This document shows, in pieces, positions 8,608-16,863 of a stretch of DNA of 64,000 bases. This DNA is from Streptomyces sp. H39-S7 (GTDB taxonomy: Bacteria > Actinomycetota > Actinomycetes > Streptomycetales > Streptomycetaceae). The notes beneath the pieces were generated by a model. It saw only the letters and a program-made list of their open reading frames with translations. It had not been told where the DNA came from and made no database searches. The stretch is from NCBI RefSeq assembly GCF_027158205.1, contig NZ_JAPVLU010000001.1, positions 62,001 to 126,000 on the forward strand, given 5' to 3'. A program made the translations under genes and the position numbers. How positions within the stretch are numbered: position 1 is the first letter of the stretch; each line of letters starts with the position of its first letter.

Positions 8608-10034
8608 ACGGGTTCCCCGGTGGACTTCACCAGAGGCCATGGTTTCCGCTGCGGATCCGGTCCCGGCCCGTGCCGCGGCTCGGGCGTCGGCCCGGCCCCG
8701 GTTTCCGGCGGTTCCGGTTTCGGTTCCGCGGCCACCGGGATGAAGGCCGTCACCTCGTACCCGCCTTCGGCGGTGGGTTCGGCCGTCATCTCGCCACCCA
8801 GCATCGACACCCGTTCCCGCATGCCCAGCACCCCGTGGCCGGCGCCGTGGGACGGCCGGACCTCCTCAGTGGCCGGGCCGTTGACCACGCGCAGGCCGAG
8901 GCCGCCGAGGACGTACCCGATCTCGACGCGGGTGGCGGCGCCCGGAGCGTGGCGCAGCGCGTTGCTGAGCCCCTCCTGGACGATCCGGTACGCGGAGAGC
9001 TCCACGCCCTGCGGCAGCGTCCGGACGGCGCCCGTCACCACCTTGTCGACGTCCGCGCCGGTGTCCCTGACGTTGGCCAGGAGCGAGTCGAGGTTGGCGA
9101 GGGTGGGCTGCGGGGCCTCGGGGGCGCTGTCCGCGAACGCCGCATCGCGACCGGGCTCGTCGGCCCGAACGACACCCAGGACGCGGCGCAGCTCAGTGAG
9201 CGCGGCCACCGCGTTCTCCCGGATGATCGCGAAACTGCGGGTCAGCTCGTCCGGCGGGTTCTCGACGCGGTAGGGCGCGGCCTCGGCCTGGATCGCGATG
9301 ACGGACATGTGGTGCGCGACGACATCGTGCAGTTCGCGGGCGATCGTCGTGCGCTCCTCCAGGACGGTCCGGCGCGAGCGCTCGACCTCGGTGACCGCGA
9401 CCTGCTCGACGACCTTCGCCTGCGTCTCGCGCCAGCCCTTGACCAGCACCACGATGAGCAGCAGGAAGAACGACAGGAGCCCCATGGCGAAGGAGTCCGA
9501 CGCCCGGCTCGGCATCGTGAACGCGAACACGGCGCCCAGGGCCACCGTCAGCAGCCACATCTCCGCCGCCACCCGCGGCCGGGTGCGCTTCGCGACGACG
9601 GCCATCACCACCAGGTGGGAGATGAATCCGGTGACCGACCACGGCCACTGCGAGAACTCGCCGGCCGCCGCGCCGCTGAGGAAGGCGGCGCCGAACGACA
9701 GCCACCAGCCGCCGATCGGGCGGAAGAGCACGGTCACGAGCGGGATGCCGGTGAGGAGCGCGGCGGCGAATGCCGCTCCGCCGGACTCGAACTCGAAGGC
9801 CACCAGCATGAGGAAGCAGGCGAGGGCCGCCAGCCGGGCGTGCGGCAGCCAGCGCGCGGATTCGCGGATCCGCTCGGGGAGCCGGCGCACGACCGGGCCG
9901 TCGATGGAGCGGGGCGGCAGCGGGCGGAAGGCGAAGGCATCGGTGACCAGGTCGTCACGCAGCCCCTTCAGCGCGCTCCGGGCTATACGGAGCTCGGTCC
10001 GCAGAGTGGTCTGGTCGGTGTCGGTCACGCTCAC
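8604..10034 (-). CDS. Two-component sensor histidine kinase (HisKA_3 type)
   Basis: 476-residue membrane sensor kinase, cognate to the downstream regulator. Residues ~65-200 contain about five to six hydrophobic segments with short loops and no large extracellular domain. The dimerisation/phospho-acceptor helix TIARELHDVVAHHMSV has the phospho-His at H236. The ATPase domain follows (EGLSNALRHAPG, then GAGHGVLGMRERVSMLGG). The C-terminus is a Pro-rich tail (PKPEPPETGAGPTPEPRHG). The start is GTG at 10034. This is the common NarL-type kinase family of Streptomyces, whose ligands are mostly unknown. Confidence 0.95.
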   Translation of the reverse strand: MSVTDTDQTTLRTELRIARSALKGLRDDLVTDAFAFRPLPPRSIDGPVVRRLPERIRESARWLPHARLAALACFLMLVAFEFESGGAAFAAALLTGIPLVTVLFRPIGGWWLSFGAAFLSGAAAGEFSQWPWSVTGFISHLVVMAVVAKRTRPRVAAEMWLLTVALGAVFAFTMPSRASDSFAMGLLSFFLLLIVVLVKGWRETQAKVVEQVAVTEVERSRRTVLEERTTIARELHDVVAHHMSVIAIQAEAAPYRVENPPDELTRSFAIIRENAVAALTELRRVLGVVRADEPGRDAAFADSAPEAPQPTLANLDSLLANVRDTGADVDKVVTGAVRTLPQGVELSAYRIVQEGLSNALRHAPGAATRVEIGYVLGGLGLRVVNGPATEEVRPSHGAGHGVLGMRERVSMLGGEMTAEPTAEGGYEVTAFIPVAAEPKPEPPETGAGPTPEPRHGPGPDPQRKPWPLVKSTGEPV

Positions 10035-10148
10035 ACACTAGGCAGCCGCCGCGGCCGCGTCGTCCACACCGCAGCCGATCTCCGGGCATCCGTCTCAAGG
10101 ACTACACGGGTCCGCCGGAGGGCCGCAGGAGCGGCCCCGCACCGCCGG

Positions 10149-11123
10149 CTACCAGGCGAGTTGCGCGATCTCCTCGGCCACGACGGCACACGCGGCGGCG
10201 GCCGGATCGATCAGCGGGAAGTGCCCGATGCCGTCGAGAACGGCCTCGACGACCTCTTCGCCCGCCAGTGCCGCGGCCCCGGCAAAAGCCCTCGCGACCT
10301 GCGGCGGAACCACATTGTCAGTGGTGCCCTGCACGATGGTTGTGGCGATACCGGTGGGCAGCAGCGCGGCGGGATCGGCGTGGGGCAGCCGCGCCGTGAC
10401 GTGCTCGGGTCCGCCGAGGAACTGCACGACGGCGTCGGAGCAGACCCGCAGCCGGATCGCGGACGCGAAGTCCGCGACCGGTGCGAGGGCGACGACTCCG
10501 CGCAACGGGGGAGGCGAGGGGCGATGCCAGGGGGAATCGGGCGGAAGGACGTTGCGGGCGGCGGCCCACAGCGCCAGGTGGCCGCCCGCGCTGTGCCCGG
10601 TGAGGACGACCCGCCGGGGGTCCACGGTGTCCGCGCCCAGCGTCCGCACCGCGAGCGCTGGCAGGGCGTCGACCACGGCGGCGATGTCGTCGAGCGTGTC
10701 CGGCCAGCGGCCGGCCGGCGGGATCTGCTCGCGCGGGTACGCGCTGCCGTCGCCGCCGGCCGACGGCTCCTCGCCGCCGCGGCGGTACTCCACCGACGCT
10801 ACGGCGAAGCCGCGGCTGGCGAGGTGGGCGGCGAACGGCGAGATGTGCCGGCGGTCGAAGCGGGCGCGCCAGGCGCCGCCGTGCAGCACGACGACGAGCG
10901 GCGCGGGAAGCTCGGCGACACCGGCGCCGGGACGCGGCCGGTAGAAGTCGACGACCTGGTCGGGGTGTCCGCCGTAGGCCGCGGTCGCGTCCGGGGTGAC
11001 GGCCGGGTGGGCGAAGGCCGACGCCTCCTCCGCCTCCGCACGCTGCGCGGCGGCCTCCGCCCGGCGGAGGCCGGCCGGGGGCGGCGCGCGGTGGGCGGCG
11101 TGCTCGGGCGTGGAGGCGGGCAT
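10149..11123 (-). CDS. Alpha/beta hydrolase, putative N-formylkynurenine formamidase
   Basis: 324-residue serine hydrolase of the HSL/formamidase type: HGGAW at residues 81-85 forms the oxyanion hole, the nucleophile is S178 in GHSAGGHLALW, and the catalytic His is in DGIGHFPLIDP near 301. It starts 3 bases after the kynU stop and is third in a kynA-kynU-hydrolase operon. That operon otherwise lacks the enzyme converting N-formylkynurenine to kynurenine, so assignment as the formamidase is an inference from context. The fold and catalytic residues are seen directly. The first ~45 residues are Ala/Glu-rich and probably poorly conserved. Confidence 0.75.
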   Translation of the reverse strand: MPASTPEHAAHRAPPPAGLRRAEAAAQRAEAEEASAFAHPAVTPDATAAYGGHPDQVVDFYRPRPGAGVAELPAPLVVVLHGGAWRARFDRRHISPFAAHLASRGFAVASVEYRRGGEEPSAGGDGSAYPREQIPPAGRWPDTLDDIAAVVDALPALAVRTLGADTVDPRRVVLTGHSAGGHLALWAAARNVLPPDSPWHRPSPPPLRGVVALAPVADFASAIRLRVCSDAVVQFLGGPEHVTARLPHADPAALLPTGIATTIVQGTTDNVVPPQVARAFAGAAALAGEEVVEAVLDGIGHFPLIDPAAAACAVVAEEIAQLAW

Positions 11124-11126
11124 CGG

Positions 11127-12419
11127 TTATCGGTTCCCTTCACCGGTGTCGTGGCCGGACGGTGCGCCCGCTTCGCCGCCTGGCTCCGCGGACGCTGTGC
11201 CGGGCTCCGTCCCGGCCTCCTCGTCGACCTCGCGGAGCACGTCGGCGAGGACCCGCGCGGCGAGTTCCGCGTCGGCGAACCGCGTGTAGAGCGGGGTGAA
11301 ACCGAAGCGCAGGACGTCCGGGCGCCGGTAGTCGCCCACGACACCGCGCGCCGTCAGCCGGCGCATGACCTCTCCCGCGTCGTCGCAGCGCAGCGCGACC
11401 TGGCTGCCGCGCTGTCCGTGCGCGGCGGGCGTGATCGACGAGACCCGGCCGGACGGCACGTACCGCTCGACGCATTCGAGGAAGAAGTCCGTCAGGGCCA
11501 GGCTCTTGGCCCGCACGTCCGCGATGGCGACGCCGTCCCAGACGTCGAGCGCGGCGTCGAGGGCGAGCAGCGACAGGATGTCGGGGGTGCCGACGCGGCC
11601 GCGGGCGGAGCCGTCCGCGGGGCTGTAGTCGGGGCTCATGCCGAAGGGGTCGGCGTGCGAGTTCCACCCCGGCAGCGGCGAGTCGAAGCGGGGCTGCAGA
11701 TCGCGCCGGACGTACAGGTACGCGGGCGCGCCGGGGCCGCCGTTCAGGTACTTGTACGAGCAGCCGACGGCGAGGTCCACCCCGTGCGCGTCGAGGTCGA
11801 CCGGCAGCGCGCCCGCACTGTGGCACAGGTCCCAGACGACCAGAGCGCCCGCCGCGTGGGCGGCGGCCGTCGTGGCGGCCAGGTCGTGCAGCCGCCCGGT
11901 GCGGTAGTCGACGTGGTTGACGAGCACCACGGCGGTGCGCTCGCCGATGGCGTCCGCCATGTCCCCGGCCCCGACGGGCCGGACGGTGCGGCCGGTCATC
12001 CGGGCCGCGGACTCGGCGAGGTAGCCGTCGGTCGGGAAGGTCGCGGCGTCCACGAGGATCTCGGTGCGCTCCTCCCCCGCCATCCGGACGGCGGCCACGA
12101 CCGCTTTGAAGACGTTGACGCTGGTGGAGTCGCCGGCCACGACCTGGCCGGTGGCCGCGCCTATCAGCGCGCCGATGCGGTCCCCGATCCGCTCGGGTGC
12201 GGTCCACCAACCGCTCTCGTCCCACGAGCGGATGCGCAGACTGCCCCATTCGCGCTCGATCACGTCGCGCAGCCGCGGCGCGACCGTGGCGGGGAGGGCG
12301 CCCAGGGAGTTGCCGTCCAGGTAGACGGTCTCGTCGAGGGTGAACCGGTCCCGGATCTTCGCGAGCCCGTCGGCCGCGTCGAGTCGCCCGGCCCGCTCCC
12401 GCAGCAGGTCGTCAGACAT
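11127..12419 (-). CDS. kynU: Kynureninase
   Basis: PLP-dependent kynureninase that splits kynurenine to anthranilate and alanine, 430 residues. PLP-binding lysine K223 lies in GCSYKYLNGGPGAP, preceded by the Asp of WDLCHSAGALPVDL, which contacts the PLP nitrogen. YLDGNSLGALP near residue 33 is the N-terminal kynureninase signature. The start is ATG at 12419, overlapping the kynA stop by 8 bases (ATGTCTGA). A longer frame from 12485 exists but its extra residues do not resemble the family. Confidence 0.95.
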   Translation of the reverse strand: MSDDLLRERAGRLDAADGLAKIRDRFTLDETVYLDGNSLGALPATVAPRLRDVIEREWGSLRIRSWDESGWWTAPERIGDRIGALIGAATGQVVAGDSTSVNVFKAVVAAVRMAGEERTEILVDAATFPTDGYLAESAARMTGRTVRPVGAGDMADAIGERTAVVLVNHVDYRTGRLHDLAATTAAAHAAGALVVWDLCHSAGALPVDLDAHGVDLAVGCSYKYLNGGPGAPAYLYVRRDLQPRFDSPLPGWNSHADPFGMSPDYSPADGSARGRVGTPDILSLLALDAALDVWDGVAIADVRAKSLALTDFFLECVERYVPSGRVSSITPAAHGQRGSQVALRCDDAGEVMRRLTARGVVGDYRRPDVLRFGFTPLYTRFADAELAARVLADVLREVDEEAGTEPGTASAEPGGEAGAPSGHDTGEGNR

Positions 12420-13269
12420 GGCTGCGCGCCGTCCACAGCTCGGGGAAGACGTTCTTGGTGGCACGTTTCTCCAACCACGCGACACCGGCGGAGCCGCCCG
12501 TGCCCGTCTTGGAGCCCATCGCGCGGCGGGTCGCCACCAGATGGTCGTTGCGCCAGCGCCAGACCAGCTCGGCGACCTCGGTCAGCGCCTCGCCCAGCCG
12601 CAGCAGGTCGGCGTCCGCGGCGGGAGCCTCCGCGGTGGCCTCGGAGGCGGAGTAGATCCGCTGCCAGGCCCGCTCGACGGCCGGGTCGGGCTCGTAGCGC
12701 AGCGAGAGATCGCGTTCGAGGAGTTCGGCGGGGATGTCGTGGCCGCGCCGCTGCAGCAGGCCGAGCACCTCGTCGTACAGGCTCGGCTCGTGCAGGGCCT
12801 TCTCCAGCTCGGCGTGCACCCGGGGGGAGCCGCGGTGCGGGACGAGCATGGACGCCGACTTGTCGCCGAGCAGGAACTCCATCCGCCGGTACATCGCGGA
12901 CTGGAATCCGGAGCCCTCGCCCAGAGCGCTGCGGTAGGAGTTGAACTGGCCCGGGGTGAGGTGCGCGAGCGGCTTCCAGGAGGCGTTGAGCGATTCGAGT
13001 TCGTAGGTGCTGCGCTTGAGCGCCGCCATGGCCGTCGGGATGTCGTCCTCGCGCAGCGCCTGCCCCGCGGTGTGCCATTCGTGGACCAGGACGGTGAACC
13101 ACAGCTCCATGACCTGGGTGGTGACCAGGAAGACCATCTCGCCGGGATCGTCGGAGAGGGTGTGCTGGAGATGGGTGAGGACATCCGCCTGGACGTAGTC
13201 CTCGTACGGGGTGGTGCCCTGGAAGTCGAGGTTCGGGGTCTCCGGACCCTCGGCCGGTGTTTCGGACAT
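12412..13269 (-). CDS. kynA: Tryptophan 2,3-dioxygenase
   Basis: Haem enzyme oxidising L-tryptophan to N-formylkynurenine, the first step of the kynurenine pathway, 285 residues. The C-terminal motif GTGGSAGVAWLEKR and the preceding WRWRNDHL, which supplies the likely proximal haem His, match the family. Near the N-terminus FLVTTQVMELW aligns with FIIQHQTSELW of Xanthomonas TDO, so the distal active-site His55 is replaced by Thr51. ATG at 13269 follows AAGGGAA. A start at 13311 would add 14 residues without a better ribosome binding site. First gene of the kyn operon; anthranilate can feed tryptophan recycling or secondary metabolism. Confidence 0.92.
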   Translation of the reverse strand: MSETPAEGPETPNLDFQGTTPYEDYVQADVLTHLQHTLSDDPGEMVFLVTTQVMELWFTVLVHEWHTAGQALREDDIPTAMAALKRSTYELESLNASWKPLAHLTPGQFNSYRSALGEGSGFQSAMYRRMEFLLGDKSASMLVPHRGSPRVHAELEKALHEPSLYDEVLGLLQRRGHDIPAELLERDLSLRYEPDPAVERAWQRIYSASEATAEAPAADADLLRLGEALTEVAELVWRWRNDHLVATRRAMGSKTGTGGSAGVAWLEKRATKNVFPELWTARSHV

Positions 13270-13350
13270 TTCCGTTCCCTTCAGGATCTCGGCCCGGGGG
13301 CGCCGGGCCACGCCGAGATCATCTGTCGAGGGCGGTGATTCGGCAAGGCC

Positions 13351-14280
13351 TCAGGTGACGGACGGGCCGCTGATGTAGCGCCCCTGGCGGTCGTAGGGCC
13401 AGGCATTCGGCTTGCAGCCGTTGAGGCCCTTGATCTGCTGCATCATCGCCGGTGCGAGCTTGCCGGGGCCGGGGCAGCCCTCGTGGCCGTGGCCGAGGCT
13501 GTGCCCGACCTCATGGTTGATGATCAGGGCGCGGTAGTCGGAGATGGGTCCGGTGAACGTGGGCGAGCCCAGGATCCACCGTCGCAGATTCACCACCACC
13601 CCGCCGGGGACCTCGCAGTTCAGCTCGTTCCCGGTGTCCAGGTGGATGGCCGCCAGGCAGAGCGAGTCGGCGGTGTCGGGCGTGGCTATCCGGATGACGA
13701 GGTCCGCGGCGCCGGACGACACCTGGCGGAAGCCGTGCTTGCCGTCCCGGGTCCAGCTGCGGGAGTCGGCGAGGATCGCCGCCACCTCGTCCACCGCCTG
13801 GTCGGCGGAGACCTGGATGCCGTCCTCCACCTGGACCCGGTACGTGAGGATGACGCCCTTGCCGACCGTGGAGCCGCTGCCCTTGCCCTTGCCCGCCTTG
13901 AAGGTGCCGGGCCCCGACTTCGGCACGTCGGCCGGCTTGTCGCTCTTCTTCGTCGTGGGCGACGCGGGTGTCGTGGGGGCCTTGGAGGCCGTGCTCGGGG
14001 GGACGTCCTTCGTCACGGCGGGTGCCGGGGAGGATGCGGCGGGCGGCGACGAGGAGGCGGACACGTCCGCGACGTCGTCGGAACCGCCGCTCCACCACGC
14101 GGCGGCACCGCCGACCAGCAAGGCCAGCACGGTGACGGTCAGCAGCAGCCGCACGCGGCGCTGGGCACGTCGACGCCGGCGCGCGGCCTGGCTCCGACTT
14201 CCCCGCCGGCTGGGACCTCGCTGTCGGTCGCCGCCGGCCACCGGTGCGTGATGGGTCAAAGCTCCCCCTGAAGGCGCCAC
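13351..14280 (-). CDS. DUF3152 secreted or membrane-anchored metalloprotease-like protein
   Basis: 309 residues. The Arg-rich N-terminus (~45 residues) is followed by one hydrophobic segment (LLLTVTVLALLVGGAAAWW), then a long Ser/Pro/Thr/Lys linker and a C-terminal DUF3152 domain. The domain contains NHEVGHSLGHGHEGC, an HExxHxxGxxH-like zinc motif as in metzincins, and a nearby MMQQ resembling a Met-turn. It is therefore probably an extracytoplasmic zinc-dependent protease-like domain. Activity is inferred. The start is GTG at 14280. It is upstream of, but separated from, kynA by ~80 bases. Confidence 0.8.
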   Translation of the reverse strand: MAPSGGALTHHAPVAGGDRQRGPSRRGSRSQAARRRRRAQRRVRLLLTVTVLALLVGGAAAWWSGGSDDVADVSASSSPPAASSPAPAVTKDVPPSTASKAPTTPASPTTKKSDKPADVPKSGPGTFKAGKGKGSGSTVGKGVILTYRVQVEDGIQVSADQAVDEVAAILADSRSWTRDGKHGFRQVSSGAADLVIRIATPDTADSLCLAAIHLDTGNELNCEVPGGVVVNLRRWILGSPTFTGPISDYRALIINHEVGHSLGHGHEGCPGPGKLAPAMMQQIKGLNGCKPNAWPYDRQGRYISGPSVT

Positions 14281-14515
14281 CGGAGTGGCGGCCTCCCCGG
14301 CCGCCGACTGCTCCCACGGTGCTCACAGACAATGACGCTCACAATCACACATGGGTTCGGTCCTACGCCAAACCGCGTGAATTTTTGTCTGTTTCTGCGT
14401 TACTTCGGGAGCAATCGGCGGTCGCCGGGAAGAGGGCGGGATCAGCCCAATACGTCGCTGCCGCAGGCGAGTTCCGTCAACTCAGCGCGCCCGTCGAGCA
14501 TGTCGGCCGAACGCG

Positions 14516-14929
14516 TCAGGTGAGCGTGTCGGCCGCGGTCGGCGAGCTGTCGCGGAGGAAGGACGAGCAGCGCTCGTACTCCTCCTGCTCACCGATCGCC
14601 TGGGCGGCGCGGGCGAGGGCGTGCAGCGCGCGCAGGAAGCCGCGGTTCGGCTCGTGCTCGAACGGGACCGGGCCGTGGCCCTTCCAGCCGGCACGGCGCA
14701 GCGCGTCCAGGCCGCGGTGGTAGCCGGTGCGGGCGTAGGCGTACGACTCGACGACCCGGCCTCCTTCGAAGGCATCGTCGGCGAGCTGGGCCCAGACCAG
14801 GGAGGAGGAGGGGTACTTCGCGGCCACCTCTGAGGGGGCTGTGCCGGAGGCGAGCAGTTCGCGCGGCTCCGGGTCGTCGGGCAGATGGGTCGGGGGCGGA
14901 CCCCCGAGGAGGTCTTTGTGAATGGCCAT
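14516..14929 (-). CDS. DUF3151 family protein
   Basis: 137-residue soluble protein of the actinobacterial DUF3151 family: MAIHKDLLGGPPPTHLPDD at the start, then VWAQLADDAF, SYAYARTGYHRGLDALR and the C-terminal FLRALHALARAAQAIGE. The all-helical pattern resembles a short TPR-like fold. No function is known. It lies directly downstream of fba on the same strand, with ~100 bases between, and the same neighbourhood occurs in other Streptomyces as far as I recall. Confidence 0.85.
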   Translation of the reverse strand: MAIHKDLLGGPPPTHLPDDPEPRELLASGTAPSEVAAKYPSSSLVWAQLADDAFEGGRVVESYAYARTGYHRGLDALRRAGWKGHGPVPFEHEPNRGFLRALHALARAAQAIGEQEEYERCSSFLRDSSPTAADTLT

Positions 14930-15028
14930 GGTTTCCAGTCTGCCCTGTCCCGGACGCCAAGCGGCCCCCCGGGCCGGAACGGCGGGCCCGGGGGGCCGAT
15001 GAGGAGCGGTGCTGCGACCTACCGTGAG

Positions 15029-16051
15029 TTACTTGATCTTGTTGCCCGCGGACCGCAGGTTCTCGGCGGCGACGACGACGCGCGCGGCCATGCCGGCCTC
15101 GGCGGACTTGCCCCAGACGCGGGGGTCGTAGACCTTCTTGTTGCCGACCTCGCCGTCGACCTTCAGGACGCCGTCGTAGTTGCGGAACATGTGGTCGGCG
15201 ACCGGGCGGGTGAAGGCGTACTGCAGGTCGGTGTCGATGTTCATCTTGACGACGCCGTTCTCCAGGGCCTCGTTGATCTCCTCGATCGTCGAGCCGGAAC
15301 CGCCGTGGAAGACGAAGTCGAAGGCGTTGGCCTTGCCGTGCTTCTCGGCGACCGCGACCTGGAGCTCCTTGAGGATCTCCGGACGCAGGACGACGTTGCC
15401 CGGCTTGTAGACGCCGTGCACGTTGCCGAAGGAAGCGGCCAGCAGGTAGCGGCCCTTCTCGCCCAGGCCGAGGGCCTCGACGGTACGGAACGCGTCGTCC
15501 GGGGTGGTGTAGAGGGAGTCGTTGATCTCGTGCGAGACACCGTCCTCCTCGCCACCGGTCGGGGTGATCTCCACCTCGAGGATGATGTTGGCCTTGACGG
15601 CCTGTGCGAGCAGCTCCTGCGCGATGGCGAGGTTGTCGTTCAGGTTCTCCGCCGAACCGTCCCACATGTGGGACTGGAAGAGCGGCAGGCGGCCCGCGGC
15701 GACGCGGTCCTGCGAGATCTTCAGCAGCGGGCGGACGTACGCGTCCAGCTTGTCCTTGGGGCAGTGGTCGGTGTGCAGCGCGACCGTGACCGGGTACTTC
15801 TCGGCGACGATGTGCGCGAACTCCGCCAGCGCGACCGCGCCGGTGACCATGTCCTTGCTGTACTGGCCGCCCAGGAACTCCGCGCCACCGGTGGAGATCT
15901 GGATGATGCCGTCGCTCTCCGCCTCGGCCAGGCCGCGCAGCGCGGCGTGCAGCGTCTGCGACGAGGTCACGTTGATGGCCGGGTAGGCGAACTTGCCTGC
16001 CTTCGCCCGGTCGAGCATCTCGTTGTAGACCTCGGGGGTTGCGATGGGCAT
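15029..16051 (-). CDS. fbaA: Class II fructose-bisphosphate aldolase
   Basis: 340-residue zinc-dependent aldolase that reversibly cleaves fructose 1,6-bisphosphate to DHAP and glyceraldehyde 3-phosphate. Visible features are the zinc motif VALHTDHCPKDKLDAYVRPL, the second zinc region, HGVYKPGNVVLRPE, and the phosphate-binding/catalytic FVFHGGSGSTIEEI. ATG at 16051 is chosen because GAGGAG is correctly spaced upstream and MPIATPEVYNEMLDRAKAG is the family N-terminus. Codon use is strongly biased, as expected for a highly expressed glycolytic gene. Confidence 0.97.
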   Translation of the reverse strand: MPIATPEVYNEMLDRAKAGKFAYPAINVTSSQTLHAALRGLAEAESDGIIQISTGGAEFLGGQYSKDMVTGAVALAEFAHIVAEKYPVTVALHTDHCPKDKLDAYVRPLLKISQDRVAAGRLPLFQSHMWDGSAENLNDNLAIAQELLAQAVKANIILEVEITPTGGEEDGVSHEINDSLYTTPDDAFRTVEALGLGEKGRYLLAASFGNVHGVYKPGNVVLRPEILKELQVAVAEKHGKANAFDFVFHGGSGSTIEEINEALENGVVKMNIDTDLQYAFTRPVADHMFRNYDGVLKVDGEVGNKKVYDPRVWGKSAEAGMAARVVVAAENLRSAGNKIK

Positions 16052-16164
16052 TTGTCCGCTCCTCGTGATGTGCGGGTCCTGATACTGCGGTACGACGTCG
16101 TTGTCGGCACCATCCTCCCAGAGACCCGCTCGAACACCACCTCGGTGCGCGCCTCGCATGCGAA

Positions 16165-16202
16165 GACCCCCTGGAGGTTCCACGTGGAACCTCCAGGGGG
16201 TC
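16165..16202 (-). terminator. Perfect 38-base palindrome, probable pyrE terminator
   Basis: Arms of 19 bases pair perfectly with no loop bases (the centre is CAC|GTG). It lies downstream of pyrE and upstream of fbaA on the same strand. No long U-run follows, as in many Streptomyces terminators. The core GTTCCACGTGGAAC at 16177-16190 differs from the Streptomyces parS consensus GTTTCACGTGAAAC at two symmetric positions, so weak ParB binding cannot be excluded. Confidence 0.65.
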
Positions 16203-16248
16203 GGCAAAACCGCAGGTCAAGCCGTTCCGTACGAGTGCGGCTCAGCTC

Positions 16249-16788
16249 TCAGCCGAGGTCGAGATCGGCCAGCGAGTAGGCAGCGAGGTACGGCAGCCCG
16301 GCCGCCTCGATCGCCGGGGCGGCGCCGCGCTCCACGATGACGGCGACGGCCACGACCTCGCCGCCGGCCTCGCGGACCGCTTCGACGGCGGTCAGCGGGG
16401 ACCCGCCGGTGGTCGAGGTGTCCTCGACGACGAGGACACGGCGGCCCTTGACCTCGGTGCCCTCGATGCGGCGCTGCATGCCGTGCGCCTTGGTCGCCTT
16501 GCGGACGACGAAGGCGTCGAGCCGGCGCCCGCGGGCGGCCGCCGCGTGCAGCATCGAGCCCGCCACCGGGTCGGCGCCGAGCGTCAGCCCGCCGACGGCG
16601 TCGAAGTCGAGGTCCTTGGTCAGGTCGAGCATCACCTGGCCGGTCAGCGGTGCCGCCTCGCCGTCCAGGGTGATCCGGCGGAGGTCGACGTAGAAGTCGG
16701 CCTCCAGCCCGGAGGAGAGGGTCACCTTGCCGTGGACCACGGCCTTGTCCTTGATCTGCTGCAGCAGGGCTTCACGCACGTCACTCAT
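16249..16788 (-). CDS. pyrE: Orotate phosphoribosyltransferase
   Basis: 179-residue enzyme joining orotate and PRPP to give OMP in de novo pyrimidine synthesis. The PRPP-binding loop VLVVEDTSTTGGSPLTAVEAV is clear, and KATKAHGMQRRIEG is the flexible catalytic loop with its Lys/His residues. Length is normal for the short actinobacterial PyrE. It lies between an aldose-epimerase-like gene and fbaA on the same strand. Confidence 0.95.
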   Translation of the reverse strand: MSDVREALLQQIKDKAVVHGKVTLSSGLEADFYVDLRRITLDGEAAPLTGQVMLDLTKDLDFDAVGGLTLGADPVAGSMLHAAAARGRRLDAFVVRKATKAHGMQRRIEGTEVKGRRVLVVEDTSTTGGSPLTAVEAVREAGGEVVAVAVIVERGAAPAIEAAGLPYLAAYSLADLDLG

Positions 16789-16863
16789 GGCGTCGAGATT
16801 AGCCGCCGCGATCGGCCCGGGCAGAATCCGAGCCAGGGGGCCGGCCCCGGGGCGGGCCCGGGG

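Noticed and set aside
8670..12944. A 1,424-codon open frame on the plus strand across the two-component and kyn genes
   Set aside because: It is antisense to five well-supported genes; such long shadow frames are expected in very GC-rich DNA with biased third positions. The predicted protein is low-complexity Arg/Gly/Asp.
16177..16190. ParB binding site (parS)
   Set aside because: Two mismatches from the consensus and embedded in a longer terminator-like palindrome; not called as parS.
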